64,000 bases of DNA from Paludisphaera rhizosphaerae (GTDB lineage Bacteria > Planctomycetota > Planctomycetia > Isosphaerales > Isosphaeraceae). Shown in pieces: positions 42,678 to 52,080 of the stretch. Position 1 is the first letter of the stretch. Each line of letters starts with the position of its first letter. A program made the position numbers and the translations under genes. The notes below the pieces were generated by a model. That model did no database searches. It worked only from the letters and a program-made list of their open reading frames with translations, and was not told the origin of the DNA. The stretch spans positions 1-64,000 of the forward strand of contig NZ_JAALCR010000028.1 of assembly GCF_011065895.1 (NCBI RefSeq). The letters run 5' to 3'.

Positions 42678-44027
42678 TCAGGGCTTGCCGTTGCGGTTCC
42701 AGTATTGAACGAGGTCGATCCGCGTGACGATGTCCACGACCGCCCCCTCGGCGACGGCCAGAACCCCCGTGTTGCCGGCGAGCAGCAGACGATACGCCTC
42801 GTCGAGATTCGTCGACACGTCGAGTTGGGGCAGGGGACGGGCCATCACCTCGCCCACCTTGACTTTCGAAGGGTCCCGGCGATCGTGGAGAATCCGGGCG
42901 ACGGTCACCTCCTGGATGCTTCCGACCGCCACGCCGTGGCTCACGACCGGCAGTTGCGAGATCCCCGCCTGCTGCATGGCGTCGACGGCCTCGCGCACGG
43001 TGGTCTCAGGCGCGACAGCGGTCAGCGTCCGAGGGCCGCGGTGGCGGAGCAGGTCGCCGATCGAATCCCGAGGCGCTTCCTCCCAGGCCAGGCCGGCTTC
43101 CGTCAGCCACTGGTCGTCAAAGAACTTGCTGAGGTAGTTACGTCCGGTGTCCGGGCAAAGTGCGACGACCAGGTCGTCGGCCGTCAGTCGGCGGGCGTAC
43201 CGCAGGGCCGCCGCGACGGCCGTGCCGCTGGAGCCGCCGACGAGCATCCCCTCCTTGCGGGCGAGTTGCCGGGCGACGTGGAAGGCCTCAGCATCTCCCA
43301 CGCGGACCCACTCGTCGACGACATGGCTGTTGAGCGTCTTGGGGACGAAGTCCTCGCCGATCCCTTCCACCTTCCACGGCTTCGGCGAGTCGCCCGAGAG
43401 GACCGAGCCCTCGGGGTCGGCCCCAACGATCCGGATGTCGGGGTTCTTCTCCTTGAGATACTTGCCGACGCCGGAGATCGTTCCGCCGGTCCCCGCGCCG
43501 GCGACGAACGCGGTGATCCGGCCGCCGCTCTGCTCCCAGATCTCGGGCCCGGTGGTCCGGTAGTGGACGTCCGGGTTGGCGAGATTCGCGAACTGGTTGG
43601 GACGCCAGGCGTCGGGGATCTCGCGGGCCAGCCGGTCGGCGACGCCGTTGTAACTCTCCGGCGAGTCGGGCGGGACGGCCGTCGGGGTGACGACGATCTC
43701 CGCCCCATAGGCGGTCAGCAGACGGATCTTCTCCGCGCTCATCTTGTCCGGCAGGACGAAGATGCAGCGGTATCCCTTGACTGCCCCGGCCATCGCCAGA
43801 CCGACGCCCGTGTTGCCGGCGGTCGCCTCGATGATCGTCCCGCCCGGCCGGAGGTTCCCACGCCGTTCGGCCTCCTCGATCATCGCCAGGCCGACGCGAT
43901 CCTTGATGCTGCCGCCGGGGTTCAACGATTCCAGTTTGACCGCGACCGTCGCCGCCAGCCCCTCGGCGAGCCTGCGCAACGGAACGAGCGGCGTCCGACC
44001 GACGAAATCCAGGATACTTCCCTGCAT
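42678..44027 (-). CDS. Cystathionine beta-synthase with C-terminal CBS pair
   Basis: The 449-residue protein has the fold-type II PLP domain: NPGGSIKDRVGLAMI with the PLP lysine K42, the ATAGNTGVGLAMAG loop, AGAGTGGTISGVGKYLKE phosphate-binding motif and GSSGTAVAAAL. Residues about 325-445 contain two CBS repeats (TTVREAVDAMQQAGISQLPVV and DVSTNLDEAYRLLLAGNTGVLAV), which in this family bind adenosyl ligands. The reaction is serine plus homocysteine to cystathionine. It is the first gene of a two-gene unit with the gamma-lyase family gene. A plain cysteine synthase would lack the CBS pair. Confidence 0.93.
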   Translation of the reverse strand: MQGSILDFVGRTPLVPLRRLAEGLAATVAVKLESLNPGGSIKDRVGLAMIEEAERRGNLRPGGTIIEATAGNTGVGLAMAGAVKGYRCIFVLPDKMSAEKIRLLTAYGAEIVVTPTAVPPDSPESYNGVADRLAREIPDAWRPNQFANLANPDVHYRTTGPEIWEQSGGRITAFVAGAGTGGTISGVGKYLKEKNPDIRIVGADPEGSVLSGDSPKPWKVEGIGEDFVPKTLNSHVVDEWVRVGDAEAFHVARQLARKEGMLVGGSSGTAVAAALRYARRLTADDLVVALCPDTGRNYLSKFFDDQWLTEAGLAWEEAPRDSIGDLLRHRGPRTLTAVAPETTVREAVDAMQQAGISQLPVVSHGVAVGSIQEVTVARILHDRRDPSKVKVGEVMARPLPQLDVSTNLDEAYRLLLAGNTGVLAVAEGAVVDIVTRIDLVQYWNRNGKP

Positions 44028-44194
44028 GGTGGTCCCTCCTGAGCCCGCCCACCGATCCAGGGCCGCGGCGTCGCGACCGCACCTATCGGCATTCTAGCAC
44101 CCACCACGAATTCGGCGAGGCCGAGACCGGGCGATCGGCCTTCTGTCACAACTGTCGAGTTGCAAGTTTTGGATCTCGACCCAGACTCCAGGTT

Positions 44195-44422
44195 TTGGGA
44201 ATGCATCTGGGGAGGTTCCGTAGATCCCCCGCCACTCTGGAAGACCTCGCCCACATCAAAGGCAAGGCCGAGTTAATCGACGGTCGGATCGTCTACCTTC
44301 CGCTCGCCTGCCACGGGTCAGGTAGGACGACGAGACGAATCCTCCACAGCCCTGGCGACCATGCCGACGCCGAGCCCGCCGTCCCAGGCTGGCGCATGGA
44401 CGTGGACCATATCTTCGCCTGA
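44195..44422 (+). pseudogene. Uma2 endonuclease N-terminal remnant
   Basis: A short frame encodes TLEDLAHIKGKAELIDGRIV near its start, closely resembling the N-terminus of Uma2 proteins. It then loses similarity and stops after 75 codons. The conserved catalytic Asp and Glu motifs of the family are not seen downstream in any frame. It is best read as a truncated, degraded gene; the complete relative lies at 30810-31460. Confidence 0.6.
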
Positions 44423-44928
44423 TTGATCAGGACCGGCTCCAGCGAGCGCCTCCTCAAATCTCATGTTCTCGACGTACGGCCGCCCTGTCACCACCTCGCG
44501 GAAGCCGCCGAAAAACGCCTGCCAACCGACGCATCAGGTCGAAAAAAGCTCGATCTCAGCACCGAGAATGTCGCTTTACAGCGACATGATTGATTTTTTG
44601 ATTCCTAAATGTGACTTCCTTAGTCACCATATTCATCTATGGATTGGCGGACGACGTGACTGTCGGTTAGTCTCGCGATCCTACTCATGACTGAACAGTT
44701 TTTTCTAACGCGCCCTCTCCATCCCGAAGTTGCATCGAGGTCGAGCTTCGGGCTTCCATGTCGACGAAGAATCGATGCCGTTGGACGCGATAGGTCGGCG
44801 ACGAAGACAGACGCCAACCAGGAGAAACGCGGCCTTCTTCTTTCGGCCGCGGCGTTCAGCGGGTCTCCCCGCAGCCCCATTAGATTGGACCGACAACGCC
44901 CTAGGTCGACCCAGGAGTTCCCCTTTCC
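44423..44928. other. Intergenic region before the FkbM gene
   Basis: No convincing gene in 506 bases. It contains a terminator-like hairpin (44568-44599), an A/T-rich stretch (44588-44720) unusual for this genome, and the probable promoter and leader of the FkbM methyltransferase gene. Confidence 0.6.
44568..44599 (+). terminator. Rho-independent terminator-like hairpin
   Basis: ATGTCGCT (44568-44575) and AGCGACAT (44580-44587) form a perfect 8-bp stem with a 4-nt loop, followed by GATTGATTTTTT (44588-44599). This is the clearest classical terminator in the window and would stop transcripts passing through the Uma2 remnant. Confidence 0.75.
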
Positions 44929-45942
44929 ATGCAGTTCATCCACCAGATCATCCGCCCGTGGATTAGACATGAACTCCCAGGATGGGGAAAACTCTACAGC
45001 AGGTTTATCGAGGGTCCGCGTTACCGCGAGCGGTGGGGTGAGGAAGGCCGTCGCATAATTCGGGGCAAGCTGCACGGATATACGATGGAGCTTGACCTGG
45101 GCCAGTGGTCTGATCGGCTGACTTACTTCCTGGGCCGCTTCTACGATCAGGAGATGCAGCTTCTGGCGATCGGCGTACTTCAGCCCGGCGACCGATTCGT
45201 CGACGTCGGTGCGAACGTCGGCATGGTCTCACTGCTCGCAGCCAGCCGCGTGGGCGCGACCGGCCTTGTAGACTCCGTCGAGCCCAACCCCACCTGCGTC
45301 GAACGACTCCGGTCGGCCGTCGATCGAAACCACATCTCTCATCTCCACGTCCATCCCTGCGCAGCCGCCGACGTCGAGACCGAGATGACCCTGTTCATCC
45401 CCAAGTTCAGCGGCGAGGAGGCGAGCCTCGCTGCATTCGACGTCGCGGAGAACGACGATCGATACGAACGCGTCTGCGTTAAGGTCCGGCCCGTTGAAGC
45501 GATGCTGGCGCACGACCCGAGACCGCCGATCCTGGTCAAAATCGACGTCGAGGGCTATGAATGCTCGGCCGTCCGCGGAATGGCCGACATGCTCCGCCAG
45601 GCGAGGCCCCTCGTGGCTACCGAGATCGCCGCGGATCATCTTGGACGGGCGGGTTGCACGCCCGCCGATCTCATCAGCCTGATGAAAAGTCTGGGCTACA
45701 CGGGCTGGACGATCGGCTCTCAACGCGCCGGGATCGAGCGGGAGTTCAATCTCACCACCATCGATCCGTCCGCGACCTTCTACAACGCCCTCTGGATCCC
45801 CACCGGCGGTCCCGGACTGGCCCGCTTCAATGAGAGCTTCCCCGATCTCGCCCGCCGAATCGGAACCGTCCCTCCCGTTCCCGCCGACTCCTTCGCCAGA
45901 CCTCGCACGTCGCCCCAAGGATCGGTCTCTCAACTGAATTGA
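44929..45942 (+). CDS. FkbM family methyltransferase
   Basis: The 337-residue protein has the FkbM SAM-dependent methyltransferase pattern: RFVDVGANVGMVSLLAASRVG (SAM motif I, residues 88-108), SVEPNPTCVERLRSAV, VKIDVEGYECSAVRGM near residue 205 and RPLVATEIAADH. FkbM-type enzymes usually O-methylate glycan or polyketide hydroxyls. The N-terminal 60 residues (RPWIRHELPGWGKLYSRFI) are charged and amphipathic. It is monocistronic, with A/T-rich DNA upstream. The acceptor cannot be inferred. Confidence 0.88.
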   Translation: MQFIHQIIRPWIRHELPGWGKLYSRFIEGPRYRERWGEEGRRIIRGKLHGYTMELDLGQWSDRLTYFLGRFYDQEMQLLAIGVLQPGDRFVDVGANVGMVSLLAASRVGATGLVDSVEPNPTCVERLRSAVDRNHISHLHVHPCAAADVETEMTLFIPKFSGEEASLAAFDVAENDDRYERVCVKVRPVEAMLAHDPRPPILVKIDVEGYECSAVRGMADMLRQARPLVATEIAADHLGRAGCTPADLISLMKSLGYTGWTIGSQRAGIEREFNLTTIDPSATFYNALWIPTGGPGLARFNESFPDLARRIGTVPPVPADSFARPRTSPQGSVSQLN

Positions 45943-46386
45943 CCGCCGATCGCGAGAATCGGCCCCCCGTCAGCCTGCGAGAACCGCAGCGGCGTTCCCG
46001 CAGGCTATCGGCGCGCGCTCTGAAAACCGCCCACAGTCTCGCAGAATCGTTACGACCGACCCCGCCGCTTCCGACGACTCGACTAGATTCCCGTTCCGTC
46101 CCCCTGAATTGGGAATCCGGGACCATGGTCTCTTCAGACAGGACTCTCGGCGGCCGTTCGCTCAGAGTCGGTCGACGGAAGAGCCGGTCGGAAGCGTGCG
46201 TGGTGAGAAATGGTCGGACGAACCCATTCCCGGAAGACCGCTTTCGACCCTAGAGCGTTGAGGACAAATGGGTTGCGTCGAACGGGTTCGATCCGCCTGC
46301 TCGACGAAGGAAGCCATTTCGAAGTGACGACGGCCGGCGACCTTCAAGAGACCGCCGGCCGCCGGGGATGTCGATCGGGGGTCGGG
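45943..46386. other. Intergenic region between convergent genes
   Basis: No gene supported in 444 bases. Besides the hairpin at 46331-46361, near the 3' end of the DUF1573 gene, I see only short arginine-rich shadow frames. Confidence 0.6.
46331..46361 (-). terminator. GC-rich hairpin after the DUF1573 gene
   Basis: CGGCCGGCG (46331-46339) pairs with CGCCGGCCG (46353-46361) across 13 bases. It lies 26-56 bases after the stop codon at 46387 on the minus strand. There is no T-run, so it may need Rho or be bidirectional. Confidence 0.5.
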
Positions 46387-47403
46387 TCAGGGGGCGGCGT
46401 GGATCGTCGCGGTGAGGTCGAGCGGGGGCTCGCCGGGGACGTCGGTGGAGACGCGGAAGATGCGCCGGAGGTCGCCGCGGGTGGTTCCGTCCTCAGGCTT
46501 GTAGGCGACGGTCAGGATGTGCATGGTCTTGCGCTGGCCGTCGAGCGGGGCGACCGAGAAGCCGTCGCCGGCTCCGTCGACCGCCGTGATGGCGAACGGC
46601 TGAGACGACCGGATGATGAACTTGCCCTGCTTGGCCTCGGCCGAGGTCGCCTCGCCCATCGCCAGCAGCGAGGGGGACGCGGTCAGGTCGCCGCGGACCC
46701 AGCCGGTGACCATCACGGGGATGCTGCGGGTCTCGCGGTCGTTGCTCAGAAGCTGGATCTCGTCCCGGAGCGGCCCGGCGGGGGCGTCGGGCTTGATGCC
46801 GACGTCCAGTCGGTACTGCACCGCGCCGGAGGGCTCGCGCTTGGTCTCAACGAGTTGGGCGGTGATCGCCCGGCTGGCGGAGACCATCCGCTCGAACCGC
46901 CAATTCGCCCCGTTGATCCGGTCGATCGTGATCGACTGGGTCGCCGACTGACCCTTCACCACGGTGCCGAAGTCGACGGAGCCTGGATTCAGGACGATGT
47001 CGGCCAGGATGTGCGAGGTGACGTGCAACCGGACCTCAGCCTCGCGCCCGCTGGCCGTGACGAGGGTCACGAACAGGATCGTGGACTTCTCGCCCAGGAA
47101 ATTGCGGGTGTCCATCTGGGCCTCGACGGTCGCCGACTGGCCCGGGTTGACCACCGACGCGCTCGCCTGGCCGCTGGTGCAGCCGCACGAGGGACGAAGG
47201 TTCAGAATCGTCACCGGCTCGCCCATCCGGTTGATCAGCGTGAACTCGTGCTTGACCTTCGCGCCGCGCGGGACCGGGCCGAAGTGGTGCGAACGCTCGA
47301 CGAAGAGGGAGTCCGCCCAGTTCGCCGCGTGGACCGTCGCCGGCCCGACCAGCCATACCGCCAGGCAGCCCGTCAGGGCCGCGATCATCCTGCGCCGAGT
47401 CAT
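46387..47403 (-). CDS. Exported DUF1573 domain protein
   Basis: The 338-residue protein has a signal peptide (MTRRRMIAALTGCLAVWLVG, then PATVHAANWA). The DUF1573 domain is visible as HHFGPVPRGAKVKHEFTLIN followed by ILNLRPSCGCTSG, whose CGC is typical of the family. An Ig-like region with SVDFGTVVKGQSATQSI follows. It is probably periplasmic and binds or scaffolds something; DUF1573 proteins are abundant in Bacteroidetes and planctomycetes but lack a defined role. AGGAGG lies five bases before the ATG, which fixes the start. It diverges from the Rieske oxygenase gene by 288 bp. Confidence 0.88.
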   Translation of the reverse strand: MTRRRMIAALTGCLAVWLVGPATVHAANWADSLFVERSHHFGPVPRGAKVKHEFTLINRMGEPVTILNLRPSCGCTSGQASASVVNPGQSATVEAQMDTRNFLGEKSTILFVTLVTASGREAEVRLHVTSHILADIVLNPGSVDFGTVVKGQSATQSITIDRINGANWRFERMVSASRAITAQLVETKREPSGAVQYRLDVGIKPDAPAGPLRDEIQLLSNDRETRSIPVMVTGWVRGDLTASPSLLAMGEATSAEAKQGKFIIRSSQPFAITAVDGAGDGFSVAPLDGQRKTMHILTVAYKPEDGTTRGDLRRIFRVSTDVPGEPPLDLTATIHAAP

Positions 47404-47691
47404 CGTCGCCTCCTGCGATCCCTTCTCTCCACGAATCGACCGAGGGCGCTGCATCCTGTCCCTCGCGACACCCACCTTATCGGCCGGTTCCACCCGTTCC
47501 ATCCATCGTGCGACGTACCGCCGTCGCACCATTTTCTCCAGACCTCCGCATCATGACGAATAATCGGCCTGTAGCGATCGACCGGGTCGTCTGGCAATCC
47601 TTGTCGCCTTCTTCATGAAGCCGTCTTACGATGAGACCCCGTCGGCGCGAAGTGCGACCGACGGGGCCGCCGCGACCCAGGATCCCACCCC

Positions 47692-48813
47692 ATGCCCCCC
47701 GCCGAAAAGCCTCGCCCCCCATTGCCGGCCGACGCATTGAGTTTGCCGGCCCGGTTTTACGTCGACGAGGCTCATTACGCGGCCGAACTGGAGCGGCTGT
47801 TTCTGGCCCGCTGGTTCTACGCCGGCCGCGAGGCGGAAATCCCGCGCCGGGGGGAATACGTCCTCCGCGAGGTGGGCGATGAGAGTCTGATCGTGACCCG
47901 GTCGGACGACGCCCGCATCCGGGCCTTCTTCAACGTCTGCCGGCATCGAGGGACCCGACTCTGCGAGGCCCCCGCGGGGAGTTTCGGCGGGGCGATCCGA
48001 TGCCCCTACCACGCCTGGGCCTACGACCTTTCGGGCCGACTCCTTGGCGCTCCCACGATGGAGCAATGCCCCGACTTCCGGGCCGAGGACTACCCGCTCA
48101 TCGAGGCCCGCACGACCGTCTGGGACGGCCACATCTTCCTGAGCCTCGCCGACGACCCGCCGCCGCTCGGCGAGAGGCTCGGGATGCTCGTGGACAAGTT
48201 CCAGCCCTGGAAGATGGCCGAGATGGTGCTGGCCGAGCGGGTCGTGTACGAGGTCGCCGCCAACTGGAAGCTCATCATCCAGAACTACTCGGAGTGCCTC
48301 CACTGCCCGGGAGTCCACCCGGCGCTCCAGCGGCTCTCCCACTTCCTCAGCGGGGAGAACGTCCAGCCGACGCCCGGGTATCTCGGCGGCAGCATGGAAC
48401 TACGCGACAAGGTTGAGACCCTCTCACGCGACGGCCGATACGTCGGCGCGTGCGTCCCTGGCCTTGCGCAGAACGACCTGCACCAGGTCCACTACTACGC
48501 GATTCTCCCCAACCTGCTCCTCAGCCTGCACCCAGACTACATGATGACCCACCGGCTTACGCCGAAAGGCGCAGGCCGAACGGAGATCGTCTGCGAGTGG
48601 CATTTCCGCCCCGAATCGGGCGACTCTCCTGAATTCGATCCTCAGAGCGCCATCGAGTTCTGGGACATGACCAACCGCCAGGACTGGCACGTGTGCGAGC
48701 AGATGCAGCTCGGCCTCAAGTCGCGAGCCTACCGCCCGGGACCGTACTCGCCTCGGGAGGATCTCCTGTACGCCTTCGACCGGCTGATCCGAGAGTCGGA
48801 GGAGTCGCGATGA
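47692..48813 (+). CDS. Rieske-type ring-hydroxylating or demethylating oxygenase
   Basis: The 373-residue protein has the Rieske [2Fe-2S] motif FFNVCRHRGTRLC...CPYHAWAY (C83, H85, C104, H107) and the mononuclear iron site NYSECLHCPGVHP (E201, H204, H209), with a later Asp ligand in a DWHVCEQMQLGLKS-like segment. The pattern fits the alpha subunits of glycine betaine/carnitine/choline-type oxygenases as well as aromatic dioxygenases. It needs an electron donor: a ferredoxin gene faces it 6 bp away on the other strand, but no reductase gene is visible. Cytosolic. The substrate is unknown. Confidence 0.88.
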   Translation: MPPAEKPRPPLPADALSLPARFYVDEAHYAAELERLFLARWFYAGREAEIPRRGEYVLREVGDESLIVTRSDDARIRAFFNVCRHRGTRLCEAPAGSFGGAIRCPYHAWAYDLSGRLLGAPTMEQCPDFRAEDYPLIEARTTVWDGHIFLSLADDPPPLGERLGMLVDKFQPWKMAEMVLAERVVYEVAANWKLIIQNYSECLHCPGVHPALQRLSHFLSGENVQPTPGYLGGSMELRDKVETLSRDGRYVGACVPGLAQNDLHQVHYYAILPNLLLSLHPDYMMTHRLTPKGAGRTEIVCEWHFRPESGDSPEFDPQSAIEFWDMTNRQDWHVCEQMQLGLKSRAYRPGPYSPREDLLYAFDRLIRESEESR

Positions 48814-48819
48814 CGCGGG

Positions 48820-49023
48820 TCAGCCGTCGCTGCGGATGGCCTCGACGGGGCAGGCCTCGGCGGCCTCGTCGTAGAGTTCGCGCTCCTCGGGGGTCGCTGG
48901 GGCGCGAAGGACCTCGCTGCGGCCTTCCTCCTCGTTGCGGACGAAGAGTTGGGGGGCCGTCTCGTGGCAGAGGTCGCAGTCGATGCAGTCTTCGTTGATG
49001 TAAAAGGGGCCATGTCGGATCAT
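48820..49023 (-). CDS. Single-cluster 4Fe-4S ferredoxin
   Basis: The 67-residue protein has C13-x2-C16-x2-C19 (DCIDCDLCHETAPQLF) and C58-P in EACPVEAI, which is the pattern of a small ferredoxin with one [4Fe-4S] cluster. It would carry electrons in the cytosol. Its 3' end faces the Rieske oxygenase gene, so a partnership is attractive but not shown. Convergent placement means that the two are not cotranscribed. It begins 18 bases after the zinc-ribbon protein stop and could be in that operon. Confidence 0.85.
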   Translation of the reverse strand: MIRHGPFYINEDCIDCDLCHETAPQLFVRNEEEGRSEVLRAPATPEERELYDEAAEACPVEAIRSDG

Positions 49024-49041
49024 CGTGGTGCGCCACCAGTT

Positions 49042-49980
49042 TCAACGGGGATCGTCGTCAAGGGCCGGCTTGTAAGCCACGTCTTCCAGGGATTCGGCCT
49101 GAGCCTCCCAGTAGAAGAGAAACAGGACGATGGAGCCGAGAGAGCCGAGGACGCCGAGCAGACTGTCGGCGACCGCTCTGATAATAGGATCGGCCAGAAG
49201 TCCCGTATCGTCGAGAAGCCCTCCCACAACGACCGAGACGAGCCCGATGATGAGGATCACGCCGCCGGCCCCCGCGACGATCCGCCAGGCCCTCCCGGCG
49301 ACGAGCCTCGCGCTGCGGCGCCTGGAGTCAAGGATCGGGGAGTGTTCGAGGACGATCACCTCGTCGACGAGGCAGTAGTAGACGTAAAGGATCAGCGCGG
49401 GGATCGCCCCGAGGAGACGAATCACCGGCGGCAGGCCGACCAGGAAAAAGACCACCCCGGCAGACAGGACGAAGAAGGTCGCCACGACGCGCGCCGCGAA
49501 GACCCGCCACCAGGCTTCGACGCCCGCACGGGCGACGTCCTGGAATGTCGATCGACGGCCGGACATCCGCTCGGCCAGCAAGACGATCAGGCCGGCGGCC
49601 GTGATCGGGCCGAAGAAGAGGTCGACGACGAGCTTCATCGGGATCGAGGCCAGAGGGTCGCCGCCCAGGCCTTCGCGCTCGACGATCAACTCAGCGGCGA
49701 TGTTCCCGGGAAGGCGAATCATCAGCACGAGCGCGGCGATCACCGGAAGCTGCTCGAAGAGGAGCCGCAGCGCGGTTGCGATCTTCGCGGGCGTCGTGGG
49801 GGGGACGGTCAGCGGCTCAAAGCCGCGTCCCTCGACGTCGGCCGGATGGGCGTCCCGGTCGACGAATTCGGCAGGTTCGCCGACGCGTGCGTCGCAATAC
49901 GGGCACGCGCCGGCGGTCGCCTCAAGTCGATCGCGGGTCAAGAGCGCCCGGCATTTCGGGCACTCCCAGTAGCTCCGCAT
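49042..49980 (-). CDS. Zinc-ribbon membrane protein, unknown
   Basis: The 312-residue protein starts MRSYWECPKCRALL (C7, C10) and GACPYCDAR (C26, C29), forming a zinc ribbon of the kind common in planctomycete membrane proteins. Five or six transmembrane helices follow from residue 65 (for example LFEQLPVIAALVLMIRLP, VVATFFVLSAGVVFFLVGLP, GVILIIGLVSVVVGGLL). The function is unknown. It is 18 bases downstream of ilvC, and the ferredoxin follows 18 bases later, so the three probably share a transcript. Confidence 0.8.
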   Translation of the reverse strand: MRSYWECPKCRALLTRDRLEATAGACPYCDARVGEPAEFVDRDAHPADVEGRGFEPLTVPPTTPAKIATALRLLFEQLPVIAALVLMIRLPGNIAAELIVEREGLGGDPLASIPMKLVVDLFFGPITAAGLIVLLAERMSGRRSTFQDVARAGVEAWWRVFAARVVATFFVLSAGVVFFLVGLPPVIRLLGAIPALILYVYYCLVDEVIVLEHSPILDSRRRSARLVAGRAWRIVAGAGGVILIIGLVSVVVGGLLDDTGLLADPIIRAVADSLLGVLGSLGSIVLFLFYWEAQAESLEDVAYKPALDDDPR

Positions 49981-49998
49981 GGGAAGAAGTCTCGAAGA

Positions 49999-51078
<1,080 letters not shown>

Positions 51079-51083
51079 TCAAC

Positions 51084-51182
51084 CGGGTGGCATGGCCACG
51101 CTGGCGTGGCCATGGACCGGTGCTGGAAGTTCGACGATCCGTCGCCGATCGCATGCCCACGCGAGCGTGGGCATGGCACCCG
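51084..51182. repeat. Paired REP/BIME-like palindromes between ilvN and ilvC
   Basis: CATGGCCACGC-TG-GCGTGGCCATG (51091-51101, 51104-51114) and CATGCCCACGC-GA-GCGTGGGCATG (51152-51162, 51165-51175) are two 11-bp inverted repeats of slightly different sequence in one element, flanked by GGGTGG and GGCACCC. They match the units at 28169-28265 and 17449-17511. Location inside the ilvN-ilvC unit suits differential expression within an operon. Confidence 0.85.
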
Positions 51183-51228
51183 TTGCGCGACCCTCGCGAG
51201 GAACTCGTTCAGGGTCGCCGGGGGAAAC

Positions 51229-51849
51229 TCAAAGCTCGGAGTGGCCGTGGACCATGGGGGCGGCGTCCTCGACGGGCGTCGGGGCCGGCTCGTCGGGTTC
51301 GTCGAAGCGGGGGAGGCCGCGAACGAGAGCGATCCGGCCGGTGCGGGCCAGCTCCAGAATGCCGTACTCGCGGACGGCCTCGACGAACGCCTCGACCTTC
51401 TTCTCCTGGCCGGAGATCTCGATCATCAGCGTCTCGGTCGTGACGTCGACGATCCGCCCGCGGAAGATCTGGACGATCGACTGGATCTCGGTCCGGTTGG
51501 CGGCGGTGGCCTTGATCTTGATCAGCATCAGGTCGCGCTCGACGAAGTCCTCGCTGGAGATGTCGTGGACCTTGACCACGGTCACGATCTTCTCAAGCTG
51601 CTTGCGGACCTGTTCGAGATAGCGCTCGTCGCCGCGGACGACCACGGTGATCCGCGAGAGATCCGGGGCTTCGGTCTCGCCGACGGCGAGGCTGTCGATG
51701 TTGAAGCCCCGCGAGGCGAACATGCCCGAGACGTGGGCCAGTACGCCGGGGCGGTTCTGTACGAGGGCGGAGAGGACGTGGCGGTTGCCCCTCGTCTGCG
51801 AGGGCTGCTTGGCGGAGGACGTCGAGGTCTGAGCCTTATCGTTTGCCAT
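51229..51849 (-). CDS. ilvN: Acetolactate synthase small (regulatory) subunit
   Basis: The 206-residue protein has the ACT domain of IlvN/IlvH: LSALVQNRPGVLAHVSGMFASRG with SLAVGETEAPDLSRITVVVRG, followed by the C-terminal ALS small subunit domain (VKVHDISSEDFVERDLMLIKI, GRIVDVTTETLMIEISG). It controls the catalytic subunit by valine feedback. GGGGAAGTGG precedes the ATG. The catalytic ilvB gene is not in the window. The N-terminal 20 residues (Thr/Ser/Gln-rich) and the C-terminal tail are longer than usual. Confidence 0.95.
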   Translation of the reverse strand: MANDKAQTSTSSAKQPSQTRGNRHVLSALVQNRPGVLAHVSGMFASRGFNIDSLAVGETEAPDLSRITVVVRGDERYLEQVRKQLEKIVTVVKVHDISSEDFVERDLMLIKIKATAANRTEIQSIVQIFRGRIVDVTTETLMIEISGQEKKVEAFVEAVREYGILELARTGRIALVRGLPRFDEPDEPAPTPVEDAAPMVHGHSEL

Positions 51850-52003
51850 CACCACTTCCCCAGGGATCGGCGGCCTCGCCGCCGGCTGGCGTCGTCCGGG
51901 TCTCGGCGACGCATCGGTTTCGGAAATCTGAAGTCGTACAAGGCCGGACGCGTCAGTGTACCACAACTCGGGCGGTTGCCGACACGTCGACCTAGAACAG
52001 AGG

Positions 52004-52043
52004 CGACCCCGCCCCGCCGGGTTCGGTCCGGCGGGCGGGGTCG
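52004..52043 (-). terminator. Strong bulged hairpin terminator of the Gld-like operon
   Basis: CGACCCCGCCCCGCCGG (52004-52020) and CCGGCGGGCGGGGTCG (52028-52043) form a near-perfect 16-bp stem with one bulged C and a 7-nt loop. It lies 38-77 bases after the DUF4340 stop on the minus strand. On the plus strand it is followed by GAGGCTTTT. It probably separates the operon from ilvN. Confidence 0.7.
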
Positions 52044-52080
52044 GAGGCTTTTCAGCAAGGTCGGGCCGTCCGGACCGTAC

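Noticed and set aside
46280-46310. GGTTCGATCC resembling a tRNA T-loop
   Set aside because: The flanking bases cannot form the T-stem and no acceptor or anticodon arm is found at the right distances.
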